Positions 1 through 8,833 of a stretch of 64,000 nt of DNA are shown here, piece by piece (position 1 is the first letter of the stretch; the number at the start of each line of letters is the position of its first letter). The translations under genes were made by a program, and so were the position numbers. Origin of the DNA: an uncultured Erysipelotrichaceae bacterium (GTDB taxonomy: Bacteria > Bacillota_I > Bacilli_A > Erysipelotrichales > Erysipelotrichaceae); contig CACWLH010000021.1 in NCBI GenBank assembly GCA_902761625.1, forward strand, positions 1 to 64,000, given 5' to 3'. The notes beneath the pieces were generated by a model, which searched no databases, was not told the origin of the DNA, and was given only the letters and a program-made list of their open reading frames with translations.

Positions 1-134
1 TTTTCCAGTTCCTCATAATGATCTTTCACAGGTGCAATCAGATACTCCACTGCCTCACGATAAAGAAGGACTGTATTCTTTACAGCCCTGTGATTGTCCC
101 TGAATTCAATGGAATAACTTGATGTGTAGATCAT
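1..134 (-). CDS. tnpB: TnpB-like protein, N-terminal part, cut by window edge
   Basis: A minus-strand reading frame opens with ATG at 134 and stays open to the left edge (44 codons seen). The N-terminus (MIYTSSYSIEFRD, then a helix with YREAVEYLI) resembles the start of divergent TnpB proteins, the RNA-guided nucleases carried by IS605-group elements. It lies head-to-head with a tnpA remnant, the usual divergent arrangement in that group. The catalytic RuvC part would lie outside the window, so the call rests on context and a short N-terminus. Confidence 0.5.
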   Translation of the reverse strand, partial: MIYTSSYSIEFRDNHRAVKNTVLLYREAVEYLIAPVKDHYEELE

Positions 135-197
135 AGATATTCTCCACTATTATAATACTATGATTTGGTGGTATATTATGTGAAAGGTATATGAAAC

Positions 198-503
198 ATG
201 AAAAATAATCAGTTATATTATAAAAACAGACATTCAGTCTACTTTCTTCAATACCATTTAGTTGTTGTCACTAAATACAGACATCCCGTTATTACCGGTG
301 ATCTGAAGAACCGTTTATTTGAAATCAGTCATTCTGTCATGGATCAGGACTGGAACTGCAATATCCTGGAGATGAACAGTGATCCGGATCATATCCATAT
401 CCTGTTTGAGGCTCCGCCTCATGTACAGCTTTCAAAGCTGATTAACAACTATAAGACTGTTACTTCCAGACTGATCAGGAAAGAATTCCAGGAATTGGAG
501 TGA
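198..503 (+). pseudogene. tnpA: IS200/IS605 Y1 transposase TnpA, C-terminally truncated
   Basis: This 101-aa product starts with the TnpA signature (HSVYFLQYHLVVVTKYR) and contains the HUH metal-binding motif inside DPDHIHIL near residue 68. Full Y1 transposases run to about 130-150 residues and carry the catalytic tyrosine on a C-terminal helix. Here the frame stops after KEFQELE, so that helix and tyrosine are missing. It is most likely inactive. The neighbouring tnpB start and the hairpin end at 574-623 mark one decayed element. Confidence 0.85.
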
Positions 504-573
504 CAGCTACTTTATCTGTACTGTATCTGACAGAACAGAAAACATGATAAGACAGTATATTCAAAACCAATAA

Positions 574-623
574 GCGGCTAACCTCTCCTAAGTCTTTCAG
601 ACTCTAGAAGGGGTCTGCGCCGC
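574..623. repeat. IS200/IS605-type end hairpin
   Basis: GCGGC (574-578) pairs with GCCGC (619-623). The loop has CCTAAGT followed by a second arm with ACTCTAGA and a G-run. The same order of motifs, CCTAAGT then ACTATAGA plus G-run, is seen at 14291 and 33043. This fits the imperfect subterminal hairpin recognised by Y1 transposases. The tnpA remnant is immediately to the left. Confidence 0.6.
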
Positions 624-640
624 CTGCAAATCAATGTGTC

Positions 641-793
641 CTTGCGGATCTTTCTGCATTGAATGTCAGATATGAAACTCTTGACGGCACCCATCCGACC
701 GTTCATGGACATGAAGAGATTGCAAAAGCCTGGATTCACTGTCTGAGTCAGAAAGGTTTTTGTACTGAGCCGGAAAACAGATCAGATGTTTGA
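641..793 (+). pseudogene. C-terminal fragment of an SGNH/GDSL esterase
   Basis: The + frame ending at the TGA at 791-793 reads YETLDGTHPTVHGHEEIAKA. This is block V of SGNH hydrolases, with the catalytic Asp and His of the D-G-x-H-P motif. There is no N-terminus with the GDS serine. The frame begins directly after the IS-type end at 574-623, so insertion of the element probably destroyed the gene. What follows, to about 1000, shows no other gene. Confidence 0.6.
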
Positions 794-1001
794 ATACATC
801 TGAAATACGGCTGAAATATCCCGAATAAGTGTATAATCCGCTCATTCGCAGCAACATGCACGAATGTAACAGAAAACAGGTCAAATCCTTGAAATAGATG
901 CTGTTTCACGGAAAAATAAGCATACGCGGGACATCCTGAATATATGAATTGTGCACATGATTCAAATCAGACGGATGTCTTCTGAGTTTAGTTAATGAGT
1001 C

Positions 1002-1379
1002 ATGATGATGAAAAAGATTAACAGATTATTCAGCGCATTTATGATTGTATTATGCATTTTCCTTACCGCTTGCGGCTCTTCCGCTTCTTCAACCCCGGTC
1101 GGCAGTTATGTATTGGACAAAGTGTCCGCAGAGGGTGAGAGTGACGCAGCCGAGCAGTTTGAAATGATGAAAGAGTCCGGTCTGAGTGCCACACTCGATC
1201 TGAATGAAGACGGTACAGGCCTGCTCAATATGTTCGGCACAGCGATCAATGTGACCTGGAACAAGGACGCAAAAACGATCGGTATCTATGGCCAGGATCT
1301 GGAATATACCTTTGAAAACAAGGCATTCACATTCACCTGGGACAATACAAAACTGGAATTCACAAAAGCTGAGGAATAA
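1002..1379 (+). CDS. small predicted lipoprotein
   Basis: The 125-aa product starts with a lysine-rich signal peptide and hydrophobic core ending in the lipobox LTAC (Cys about residue 24). It should be diacylglyceryl-modified and anchored outside the membrane. The mature part is short and beta-rich (VGSYVLDKV, ATLDLNEDGTG, IYGQDLEYTF), typical of small secreted domains of unknown function in Bacillota. Three ATG codons in a row leave the exact start uncertain by two residues. It is a single-gene unit ended by the terminator at 1397. Confidence 0.8.
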   Translation: MMMKKINRLFSAFMIVLCIFLTACGSSASSTPVGSYVLDKVSAEGESDAAEQFEMMKESGLSATLDLNEDGTGLLNMFGTAINVTWNKDAKTIGIYGQDLEYTFENKAFTFTWDNTKLEFTKAEE

Positions 1380-1396
1380 AAATTCCAAATAACCGG

Positions 1397-1424
1397 AATG
1401 ATCTGTTCAATGCAGATCATTTTC
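1397..1424 (+). terminator. rho-independent terminator
   Basis: AATGATCTG (1397-1405) pairs perfectly with CAGATCATT (1413-1421) around a 7-nt loop, followed by a short T-run. It lies just after the lipoprotein gene. Confidence 0.8.
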
Positions 1425-1796
1425 ATTTGAAAAAGATAAATGCATATGAACCTTGTCACAAATACGACAAATAATAACAATGCGGTCAATAAATCCTTGC
1501 AAACCAAGTTATATGCATGCATGTGTAAGAAAAATGAGTTATGATTAATCATATATTTCAATTGGATATCGATTCATAAGCCTGGGGAGGGGCTGCAGTT
1601 TATTCTGCTGCTCCTTTTAGATGTATTTTGTATTGTTTCTGATGAATCATTACTCACAGCTATAGTTTAGTTGACTATTCAAACGCAATAACAGATTGTT
1701 ATTTCACCCTGTGATATCATTTTGACGCCTTAATGTTTCATCATGTATGGTTGTGCTAAAATTCTGATATCAAATGAATGTGAGAAAGAGCAGAAT
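1425..1796. other. gene-free stretch with one hairpin
   Basis: No supported gene is seen. An interrupted G-rich/C-rich hairpin at 1584-1615 followed by TTTT could end a short unannotated transcript. The rest is AT-rich leader DNA ahead of the glycosyltransferase gene. Confidence 0.4.
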
Positions 1797-3128
1797 ATGG
1801 ATGAAGTGAAAGTATCAGTGATCGTTCCTGTTTACAATGCACAAGATCATCTCTCTCAATGCATTGACAGTATTCTGTCACAGACATTGAAAGAAATCGA
1901 AATCATCTGCGTCGATGACGGTTCTTCAGACGCGAGTGTTGAAATGCTCGAAGAATATGCACGTATTGACAGCCGTCTGACACTTCTGAAACAGGATCAT
2001 AAATATGCCGGTACCGCAAGAAATTACGGCAAGAGCATCGCAAAAGGCGAATATCTCGTCTTCTGGGATGCGGATGATTATTTCGCACCGGATGCTTTGC
2101 AGGAAATGTATGAACAGTGCATCAAAGATGATGCGGATGTATGCATCTGCTCCGGCTGGCGTTATTTTGAGGATGGTGATTATGAAGAACCTTCCGGACG
2201 TTATATCCGCAAAAAGGAAGTTCCGGAAATCATTCCGTTCAATGCCAAAACCGAGCCGGATCACGTTCTGAGTGTCACCGTGGAAGTACCCTGGAACAAA
2301 ATGTTCCGCCGGAAGTTCATCGAGGATCAGCATCTTGATTTTCAGCCGATCCGCAACTGCAATGACGTTTTCTTTGTGATCAATGCAATGTGTCTGGCAC
2401 AGAGGGTCACCTTATGTCAGAAGCGGCTTGTTTATTACAGAAAGAATAAAACCGGTCTGGTTGCCTCTGTGCACAAGAGTCTCAAAGGCGGTTTTGACGC
2501 ATGGCGCGATACTGCCCGCAGTCTCAAAGAGAAAAATGTTATGCCCGAAAGAAGCTTTGCCAACCGCGCACTGGAAAGCATTATCTATCTGATGAGCAGC
2601 TGTACGGATTATGAGGCATACAAAGAGGCGTTCCTGTATCTGCAGAACGAAAACATGCTGGATGAGCTGTGTATCTATGAACAGGACAATCCTGACTATT
2701 ATTATGTTGATTATCATAATGAGGCGGTACGCCGGCTGAGAAACGGATCGCCGGACGAATTCGCCGGTTTCATGTGGAGAGTCTTTTTCATGAAAGAGGG
2801 AGCGGCTGCCAGCAAGCTGCGTAAAAAGAATGAGGACAGTAAGAATCAGAATACAAAACAGAAGAAAGAGATCAGCAAATTAAAAGATCAGGTATCTTCT
2901 CTGAAAGCGGAAATTGCTTCTCTCAAAGAAACAATCGATTCAGACAAGACAAAAATCACGGCTTTGAAGGAAGATAAGGAAAGGCTGAAAGCAGATGTGA
3001 ATCAGCTGAAAGTCAAAGTCAAGGCGCTTCAGGATGAAATCAAGGTCATAACGGAATCGGTCACTTTCAAAGCAGGCAGGGCAATGACCTGGTTGCCACG
3101 AAAACTGCGCGACGGAATGAAAGACTGA
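1797..3128 (+). CDS. GT2 family glycosyltransferase with coiled-coil tail
   Basis: The product (443 aa) transfers a sugar from a nucleotide donor and probably acts in surface polysaccharide or teichoic acid assembly. The GT-A fold is clear: VSVIVPVYNAQDHLSQCIDS at the N-terminus, VDDGSSDAS, and the metal-binding DADD (about residue 97). After the catalytic domain comes a Lys/Glu-rich coiled coil (about residues 350-425). The tail ends in TWLPRKL, also found at the end of the minus-strand fusion protein at 9722. The ATG at 1797 follows an AAAGAG ribosome site; an upstream in-frame ATG at 1743 lacks one. A strong terminator follows. Confidence 0.9.
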   Translation: MDEVKVSVIVPVYNAQDHLSQCIDSILSQTLKEIEIICVDDGSSDASVEMLEEYARIDSRLTLLKQDHKYAGTARNYGKSIAKGEYLVFWDADDYFAPDALQEMYEQCIKDDADVCICSGWRYFEDGDYEEPSGRYIRKKEVPEIIPFNAKTEPDHVLSVTVEVPWNKMFRRKFIEDQHLDFQPIRNCNDVFFVINAMCLAQRVTLCQKRLVYYRKNKTGLVASVHKSLKGGFDAWRDTARSLKEKNVMPERSFANRALESIIYLMSSCTDYEAYKEAFLYLQNENMLDELCIYEQDNPDYYYVDYHNEAVRRLRNGSPDEFAGFMWRVFFMKEGAAASKLRKKNEDSKNQNTKQKKEISKLKDQVSSLKAEIASLKETIDSDKTKITALKEDKERLKADVNQLKVKVKALQDEIKVITESVTFKAGRAMTWLPRKLRDGMKD

Positions 3129-3140
3129 TTAAAAACATAC

Positions 3141-3190
3141 AAAACGGAATCTTCGCAGACAATCACGTCTGAGGCGGGATTCCGTTTTGT
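3141..3190 (+). terminator. rho-independent terminator
   Basis: AAAACGGAATC (3141-3151) pairs with GATTCCGTTTT (3178-3188). An inner CAGAC/GTCTG stem extends the hairpin, and the T-run is part of the 3' arm. Confidence 0.85.
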
Positions 3191-3282
3191 TATCACTTTT
3201 TCAGGGAAAATGAAAGGAAAATACAGTTTTCACAATATTATCTTTGAATTCAGTGGTAATCTGAAATAGAATAGTAAAGCCT

Positions 3283-4497
3283 ATGAAGAAGAGTATCAAT
3301 CAAAACAGAAGATTTTTCCTTGTGGCAGCTGCTCTGGCAGGAATGGTTGCTTTTTCGGGTGTGGAACCGATCTATGTTTCAGCAGATACGTCCACACGTC
3401 CGGTCAACCGCCTCAGCCTGATCCAGGTCGATGCCCGGGATCTGAGTGTTTCGGATTCTTTGAAAAAGAGCCTGATCGGCAATCGTCTTGAAATCGATCC
3501 ATCTCTCAACGCGGAAAAAGTGAATATTGGTAAAAGCCGGATTGAAGTCAATGGTTTTGACAGAAACAGAACAGGACTTCAGACGGTCAATGCCAGAGTT
3601 TATCTCCAGGACAGCGAAGAAGAGTCAGCTTCTTCACTCAGCTGTTCCTATTTCCAGAAGGCGACGATTCTGGTGAAACAGAATAAAGATCCCCAGCTGA
3701 TCCTCAAATCGGACAGTGTTACGGTCAACAATTCCGACGCATGGAATCCGTTCCATTATATTTCCTATATCAGTGATGATTCGAAAGTGCTTCCGGCAAT
3801 GCGGATTTCAGGCAATGTGGATATGACGACAGACGGTGATTATCCGGTGCAGTACACAGCCGTGGATCTGCAGGGAAATACAGCTGAAGCAACCCTGAAT
3901 GTATGTGTCAGAACTCCCCAGGAAGTCATTGAGGCACGTGAGGAGGCGGAACGTCTTGCCCGTGAGGAAGCGGAAAGAATCGCAGCTGAGCAGGAAGCTT
4001 ACAGACTTGAGCAGGAAAGAATCGCCCAGGAACAGGAACAGGCAAGAATCCAGGCAGAAGCGGCAGCGGCAGCCCAGGCGGCTCAGGCGGCCGAAGCAGC
4101 CGTCGTATATTCATCCGGAGGCGGCAGTGCCACCGGCAGTGCGGTCGCAGATGCGGCCAGAGCATGGGCTGGTGTCGGTTATTACGGATGGGGCGGAGCC
4201 GATCCCGCGACCGGCGCGGACTGTTCCGGCTTTACGCAATATATCTATTCACAGTTCGGTATCAATCTGGCTCATAACAACCTTGCCCAGGCATCCGCAG
4301 GCTATCAGGTTTCAGCTGCTGAAGCGATGCCAGGCGATCTGGTCGTATGGGACTCCCATGTCGGCATCTATACCGGCAACGGCTATTATGTATCGGCGAT
4401 GAGCGAAAGTCTCGGCATTCTCGAAATCCCGATCAGCCGCAGTACCGGCTCAGGAAATTATTGGGGAATCTACCGGATTCCCGGTGTCAATGACTGA
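3283..4497 (+). CDS. secreted NlpC/P60 peptidoglycan hydrolase
   Basis: The 404-aa precursor has a signal peptide (KK...FFLVAAALAGMVAF, cleavage near ADTS), a beta-rich middle region, and an Ala/Gln/Glu-rich helical linker (about residues 210-265). It ends in an NlpC/P60 cysteine peptidase domain. The catalytic Cys is in GADCSGFTQY (about residue 312) and the His in WDSHVGIY. Such enzymes cut peptide bonds in peptidoglycan stems during growth or separation. The gene is monocistronic with a terminator at its stop codon. Confidence 0.9.
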   Translation: MKKSINQNRRFFLVAAALAGMVAFSGVEPIYVSADTSTRPVNRLSLIQVDARDLSVSDSLKKSLIGNRLEIDPSLNAEKVNIGKSRIEVNGFDRNRTGLQTVNARVYLQDSEEESASSLSCSYFQKATILVKQNKDPQLILKSDSVTVNNSDAWNPFHYISYISDDSKVLPAMRISGNVDMTTDGDYPVQYTAVDLQGNTAEATLNVCVRTPQEVIEAREEAERLAREEAERIAAEQEAYRLEQERIAQEQEQARIQAEAAAAAQAAQAAEAAVVYSSGGGSATGSAVADAARAWAGVGYYGWGGADPATGADCSGFTQYIYSQFGINLAHNNLAQASAGYQVSAAEAMPGDLVVWDSHVGIYTGNGYYVSAMSESLGILEIPISRSTGSGNYWGIYRIPGVND

Positions 4498-4521
4498 CGG
4501 GTGGTTTATCTGCCCGTTTTT
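4497..4521 (+). terminator. rho-independent terminator
   Basis: ACGGG (4497-4501) pairs with CCCGT (4513-4517), followed by a run of T. It overlaps the end of the NlpC/P60 gene. Confidence 0.75.
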
Positions 4522-4551
4522 CTTTGCGTTCAAAGATTGAAAGAAAAGAAA

Positions 4552-4575
4552 AAAATGCTGCGGTTGCAGCATTTT
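4552..4575. terminator. bidirectional terminator
   Basis: AAAATGCTGC (4552-4561) pairs perfectly with GCAGCATTTT (4566-4575) around GGTT. A-rich and T-rich flanks let it work for the convergent genes on both strands. Confidence 0.85.
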
Positions 4576-4598
4576 CATCATGCATTCATTGAATGTGA

Positions 4599-5786
4599 TC
4601 AGAGATCCATGACTTTTTTCAGGAATTCAACGGTTTCCTTTGCGGCTGTGCCATGTTCATAGCATCCTTTGGACTTGAGGAAGATTCTGACATCCTTCTG
4701 GTATTTTTCATCGTCAAAATTCTCGATTTTTTCCGCAATCTGCTCATTGTCCTCGGCGATCGGGAACGGAGTTGTTTCGATCGGATAGTAGAAACCGCGG
4801 CCGCCGGCATAGTCAGCGATGTCCGGTGCATAGAGGAACAAAGGACGTCCGGTCAGAATATAATCAAATGCCCAGCTGGAATAATCGGTGACCCCCGCAT
4901 CGGTGGCTGCCATCAGCTCCTGCATATCGGGATATTCATTCGCATTGACCAGGTATTCTTCGTCTTCAACACTTGAGCCGGCTCTGTTTTTGTTGTGGGC
5001 TCTGACCAGGATGACCCAGTTGCCACCAAAGCGCTTTTCAAGTGATTTCTTCAGCACTTCATAGGAAAGGTTCATGAATTTCGTACTGCCGTTGTCTCTG
5101 AATGTCGGCGCATATAAGGCGATCTTCACATCCGGATCAAGCTCATAGTGTTTGAGCACCTTCTGTCTGGCTGCCTGGCGCTTTTCCTCATCCATGAGGA
5201 TATCGTTGCGGGCATGACCGAACTTGAGGAATTCATTTGTCGGCCAGAAGGTGGTGCGGAATACATCTTCTTCGAATGTGCTGTTGGTGATGCAGTAATC
5301 AGTGACCTTTTTGCAGCGGGCAGCACGGCGCAGCCATCTCGCATTTCCGCTGAGCTTCTTGATGCCAAGACTTCCATGCCATGTGTTGATATAGATCTGA
5401 TCCTTCTTTTTGGGCATGAGCTGCCAGACACAGTTGAGCGCGTTGTCAAACCAGACTTTCGCGGTTGCCATTTCTTCGAACATCTCGGCACTTCCGTATT
5501 TGACCAGTCTGATATTTTCCGGGAACATGCCGTTGTTCGTTTTCATTTTCGGGCTGACGACCCAGACAAGATCAACATCCAGGTTCTGTCTGATCAGCTC
5601 TTCGGCAATGTATTTCAGATTGCAGGTATAATTTCTGTCATAAGTCATGAAGAAAATCTTGTTTTTCTGAATTTCATTGTCTCTGTAAATCACATTTCTG
5701 GCGGCGACGGATGTGTAGTAATCCACATTGAGGATCACATTTTTAAGGACTTTTCCTTCAATCAAAGATCGTTTGATACCATTCAT
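4599..5786 (-). CDS. CDP-glycerol glycerophosphotransferase family protein (TagB/TagF-like)
   Basis: This 395-aa protein belongs to the family that transfers glycerol- or ribitol-phosphate from CDP-alcohols during teichoic acid synthesis at the inner face of the membrane. Family marks are INTWHGSLGIKKL (about residues 133-145), YAPTFRDN (about 226-233) and TDYSSWAFDY. It is near the length of a single catalytic domain, without a long N-terminal extension. Start: ATG at 5786 after GGGGGAAGAG. The CDP-alcohol supplier may be the IspD/TarI-like gene at 7127. Whether it is a primase or polymerase cannot be told. Confidence 0.85.
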   Translation of the reverse strand: MNGIKRSLIEGKVLKNVILNVDYYTSVAARNVIYRDNEIQKNKIFFMTYDRNYTCNLKYIAEELIRQNLDVDLVWVVSPKMKTNNGMFPENIRLVKYGSAEMFEEMATAKVWFDNALNCVWQLMPKKKDQIYINTWHGSLGIKKLSGNARWLRRAARCKKVTDYCITNSTFEEDVFRTTFWPTNEFLKFGHARNDILMDEEKRQAARQKVLKHYELDPDVKIALYAPTFRDNGSTKFMNLSYEVLKKSLEKRFGGNWVILVRAHNKNRAGSSVEDEEYLVNANEYPDMQELMAATDAGVTDYSSWAFDYILTGRPLFLYAPDIADYAGGRGFYYPIETTPFPIAEDNEQIAEKIENFDDEKYQKDVRIFLKSKGCYEHGTAAKETVEFLKKVMDL

Positions 5787-6022
5787 TTGCTCTTCCCCCG
5801 AATTGCCGGACAGATTATTTGCCAGCTCTGTCCGTGACTTGTTTCTTCTGCGTACCGGATGATAAGAAGAAACAGCGCATGTAAAAAAAATATATCATAA
5901 TCCCTTATGCCAAGACAGTCTTTTAAGCCGTTTTGCATGATTTGAAAGCAAATCTGGACTTTATGGAAAGCAAATTCATATGTTTCCATGCCTTCATAGA
6001 TGTGAATTCATCCGGTCAATGT

Positions 6023-6052
6023 AAAAAGGATATCTCCATGCGAGAGATATCC
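6023..6052 (-). terminator. rho-independent terminator of the minus-strand surface cluster
   Basis: On the minus strand GGATATCTC pairs with GAGATATCC (6028-6036 with 6044-6052), followed by TTTTT (6023-6027). It lies 36 bp beyond the SDR stop codon. Confidence 0.85.
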
Positions 6053-6087
6053 TCATCATTGAATTCGTGAATTATGAATTACCTGTT

Positions 6088-7122
6088 TCAGGCGCACATG
6101 TCGCTGATCATTCTGCGATATGCTTCGGGCATGTCATAAACAGGCGCCCAGCCGAGTGCTCTGAGCTTGTCTGAAGAAAGGAACATATGCGTTTCCGATG
6201 CATAGCCGCTGATTGAAGGATCAAGCAGTTCAATTCTGACTTTGATTTCTCCCTGAGCAATTTCTTTGGCGACAAGCTCAGCCATTTCATGAATTGCCAT
6301 ATGCATCTTTTCATTGCATACATTGTAGGCTTCGGCATTCTTTCCATAAAGCAGGATGGTCAGTAAGCCTTCCAGCGCATCGGCTGTATAACAATAGTTG
6401 CCTTCGGATTTTCCTTCGGTATGAAGGACGATGTCTTCACGGTTGACCGCGCTTCTTGCAAACTGGGCGAAGACTCTGTTTTCCCCGGGCAGAATGCCTG
6501 CCCCGAAAGTCTGGGCAAGACGGGCGATTTTCACGTTGACATCATACTGGGAGTGATAGGCGATGCAGAGGTTTTCACACATGCGCTTGCCTTCGGGATA
6601 GCAGCTTCTGACGGCCAGCGGATCAACGAAGCCATAATCGGTTTCACTGACCGGACCGTTATAGGAGCCGTATACTTCCATCGAGGAGACATAGACCGCG
6701 GATCTGACCTGATGTTCATGGGCGATGCGCAGAATGTTTTCGGTGCCGATGACACTGGTCAGAATGGTATCGACCGGGTAAGTGATCATCATCTTTGAAT
6801 TGGTGATGGAGGCGCAATGGAAGATATAATCAATCTTCTCATCAATGCCTGTGAGCGACTGGATATCGCTGATATGCAGGCGGATATAGTCCTTATCAAT
6901 ATATTCTCCGAGCAGATCCGCAAGTTTTTTCTGATTGCGGATGCACAGATGGATGATGATCTGCGCATTGCGGGTTTCATTCATGTAAATGAACAGTCTG
7001 GTCAGCTGAAGACCGACCAGTCCGGTTGCGCCGGTAATCAGAACGGATGAGTGATGAATGCCCTCATAACGGGGGTTGTCTGCAATTCTCTGCAGATCCT
7101 GATCAAGACATTTGCCGAACAT
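6088..7122 (-). CDS. NAD-dependent epimerase/dehydratase (extended SDR)
   Basis: The 344-aa protein has the Rossmann nucleotide motif GATGLVG near the N-terminus and an SDR active site with Tyr-x-x-x-Lys in CYPEGKRMCE. It likely modifies a nucleotide-linked sugar or polyol. The start was taken at the ATG at 7122 (MFGKCLDQ), 4 nt after the stop of the cytidylyltransferase, instead of an ATG inside that gene. This tight spacing suggests translational coupling. Cytidylyltransferase plus reductase resembles TarI/TarJ or Bcs1 CDP-ribitol modules. However, this enzyme is an epimerase-type SDR and not a TarJ-like medium-chain reductase, so the substrate is open. Confidence 0.85.
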   Translation of the reverse strand: MFGKCLDQDLQRIADNPRYEGIHHSSVLITGATGLVGLQLTRLFIYMNETRNAQIIIHLCIRNQKKLADLLGEYIDKDYIRLHISDIQSLTGIDEKIDYIFHCASITNSKMMITYPVDTILTSVIGTENILRIAHEHQVRSAVYVSSMEVYGSYNGPVSETDYGFVDPLAVRSCYPEGKRMCENLCIAYHSQYDVNVKIARLAQTFGAGILPGENRVFAQFARSAVNREDIVLHTEGKSEGNYCYTADALEGLLTILLYGKNAEAYNVCNEKMHMAIHEMAELVAKEIAQGEIKVRIELLDPSISGYASETHMFLSSDKLRALGWAPVYDMPEAYRRMISDMCA

Positions 7123-7126
7123 ACAA

Positions 7127-7846
7127 TCACCCCATTGCCTGCATGCTGTTTTCCGCATCCAGCAATGCCTTGAAAATATAGAAGTCAATCGGTGTGGTGA
7201 TCTTGATATTGTTCACGGGACCGATGACGGTATAAAGATCATAGCCGTAGTGTTTCATCATCGTGGCGGAGTCAATGAAATCATGGATATTCTCGTCAAT
7301 GGCTTTCTCATGCATCGCAATGATGTCTTTGAGATAGAAACTCTGCGGAGCTCTTGCCAGCTGGCATTCCTTGCGGTCGATGATCCGGTTGACAAGATGA
7401 TTCTCATCCTCCTGGATGATGGTTTCAATGGCAGGGGTGATGGTGATCGCATTTCCATGCGCCTTGACGGATTCAATGTTTCCGTCGATGGTGGCCTGGT
7501 CAATCAGAGGTCTGACGCCGTCATGAATCAGAACAACCGTATCCTCCTGCGGATAAAGCTCACTGACTTTTTTCAGACCGTTGTAAATGGATTCCTGGCC
7601 GTTGGCGCCGCCGGGCACAACATCCTTCACCTTGGTGATATGAAAACGGTCAATCATTTTCTTCAATTTCGGAATCCAGCTTTCCAGACATGAGACAACA
7701 ATGCCGTCGATATTGTCATTGTTTTCAAACTGTTCCAGGGTGTAGATGATAATCGGCTTGTTATACAGTTCCAGAAACTGTTTCGGAACGGTTGTGGACT
7801 GCATTCTTCTGCCGGTTCCTCCGGCAAAGATCATCGCAATGTTCAT
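7127..7846 (-). CDS. IspD/TarI family cytidylyltransferase
   Basis: This 239-aa protein makes a CDP-activated alcohol from CTP. Signature pieces are IFAGGTGRRM with PKQFLEL (residues about 6-26), VLIHDGVRPL and ITPAIETI. In an operon with LicD proteins and a glycerophosphotransferase-like gene, TarI-type synthesis of CDP-ribitol or a related polyol-phosphate is more likely than isoprenoid IspD. The two cannot be separated by eye. The ATG at 7846 is preceded by AAAGGAG. Confidence 0.85.
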   Translation of the reverse strand: MNIAMIFAGGTGRRMQSTTVPKQFLELYNKPIIIYTLEQFENNDNIDGIVVSCLESWIPKLKKMIDRFHITKVKDVVPGGANGQESIYNGLKKVSELYPQEDTVVLIHDGVRPLIDQATIDGNIESVKAHGNAITITPAIETIIQEDENHLVNRIIDRKECQLARAPQSFYLKDIIAMHEKAIDENIHDFIDSATMMKHYGYDLYTVIGPVNNIKITTPIDFYIFKALLDAENSMQAMG

Positions 7847-7906
7847 GTGTGATAGCTCCTTTGAGTTTGTTGATACGCAATATCCATTAAAGCAGATTCA
7901 GGCGGA

Positions 7907-8833
7907 TTATGCATCCGCTTCTGTCTGCTCATCCAGATAGAATGGTTTGTAATAAACGTGCTTTTCCTCATTTCCGTGCGCGGGAATCTTCATATAATCG
8001 CCATACATTTTTTTCAGATAGAAATCATATCCAGCCGGTACGGCGGCTTTAAGCGCACCAAACGGCTTTTTGATGCATGTGCAGATGATCTGACGCGGAT
8101 AAAGCTCTTTGAAATGATTGCGGCCGCTCGGTATGACGATATCCTTTGAATTCTCATCATGGCAGCGGCTGTACCATCGGTCCGCCTTGCGCACCCAATT
8201 GTCCAAAGAGCGCCAGCTGCCCAGAAAGCCGAATGCGATCTTGAGGGAAAATACCAGTTTCAATGAACGGTCATCCCCGGCCAGAAACATCAGCCATTTC
8301 CGGTCACGGAAAAACTTCCGGCATGAAACCATGAAGCCGTAATAATAACATCCGCTCTTGTGGAGAAAGCGCATGAGAGGATTGTCATAAGTGTTTTCGA
8401 TAGGGAACAGATCAATGCAAAGACCGCACTCCTCATTCCAGTAATCATCTCTGGTTTTCACCGAGGTTCCCTTCTTTCTCACCTGCAGAAAGGTGAGTCC
8501 GTAGTTGTCTGTCGTCTGAGGGGAATGAATCCAGTATCGATCTGAAAACTTCTCATTGATGACACGGATGAATGCATCGACATCCTTCCGTTTCAGATTC
8601 AGGTCAATATCATCATCCCACGGAATGAAGCCCTGATGACGGATTGCGCCAAGCGCGCTGCCGCCGCCCAGAACATAGTAAAAACCATTGTCTTCGCAGA
8701 CAGTGATGATATCCTTCAGCATGTCCGTCAGCATTTCCTGCATTTTTGACAGTTCTTCATCATTGATCGTCACAGAGTGATCAGACTGAAGATGTTTGAA
8801 GGTTTCAAATGTGGAGAGGTTCAGTTTATTCAT
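7907..8833 (-). CDS. licD: LicD family phosphotransferase (first copy)
   Basis: LicD proteins transfer phosphocholine or other phospho-alcohols onto teichoic acids and glycans. The 308-aa product carries the nucleotidyltransferase-like core LGGGSALGAIRHQGF followed by IPWDDDIDLNL, with the metal-binding aspartates. Its ATG overlaps the stop of the next LicD gene by 4 nt (8830-8833), showing co-translation. It shares only the core with its neighbour, so the pair probably have different acceptors. No choline kinase or cytidylyltransferase typical of LicA/LicC is seen nearby. Confidence 0.9.
   Translation of the reverse strand: MNKLNLSTFETFKHLQSDHSVTINDEELSKMQEMLTDMLKDIITVCEDNGFYYVLGGGSALGAIRHQGFIPWDDDIDLNLKRKDVDAFIRVINEKFSDRYWIHSPQTTDNYGLTFLQVRKKGTSVKTRDDYWNEECGLCIDLFPIENTYDNPLMRFLHKSGCYYYGFMVSCRKFFRDRKWLMFLAGDDRSLKLVFSLKIAFGFLGSWRSLDNWVRKADRWYSRCHDENSKDIVIPSGRNHFKELYPRQIICTCIKKPFGALKAAVPAGYDFYLKKMYGDYMKIPAHGNEEKHVYYKPFYLDEQTEADA

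Noticed and set aside
3899..4402. A 167-codon frame rich in Arg and Pro
   Set aside because: It is an out-of-frame reading of the Ala/Gln/Glu-rich linker and NlpC/P60 domain.
5148..5837. A 229-codon plus-strand frame
   Set aside because: It is the antisense shadow of the CDP-glycerol glycerophosphotransferase gene, which has clear family motifs and a ribosome site.
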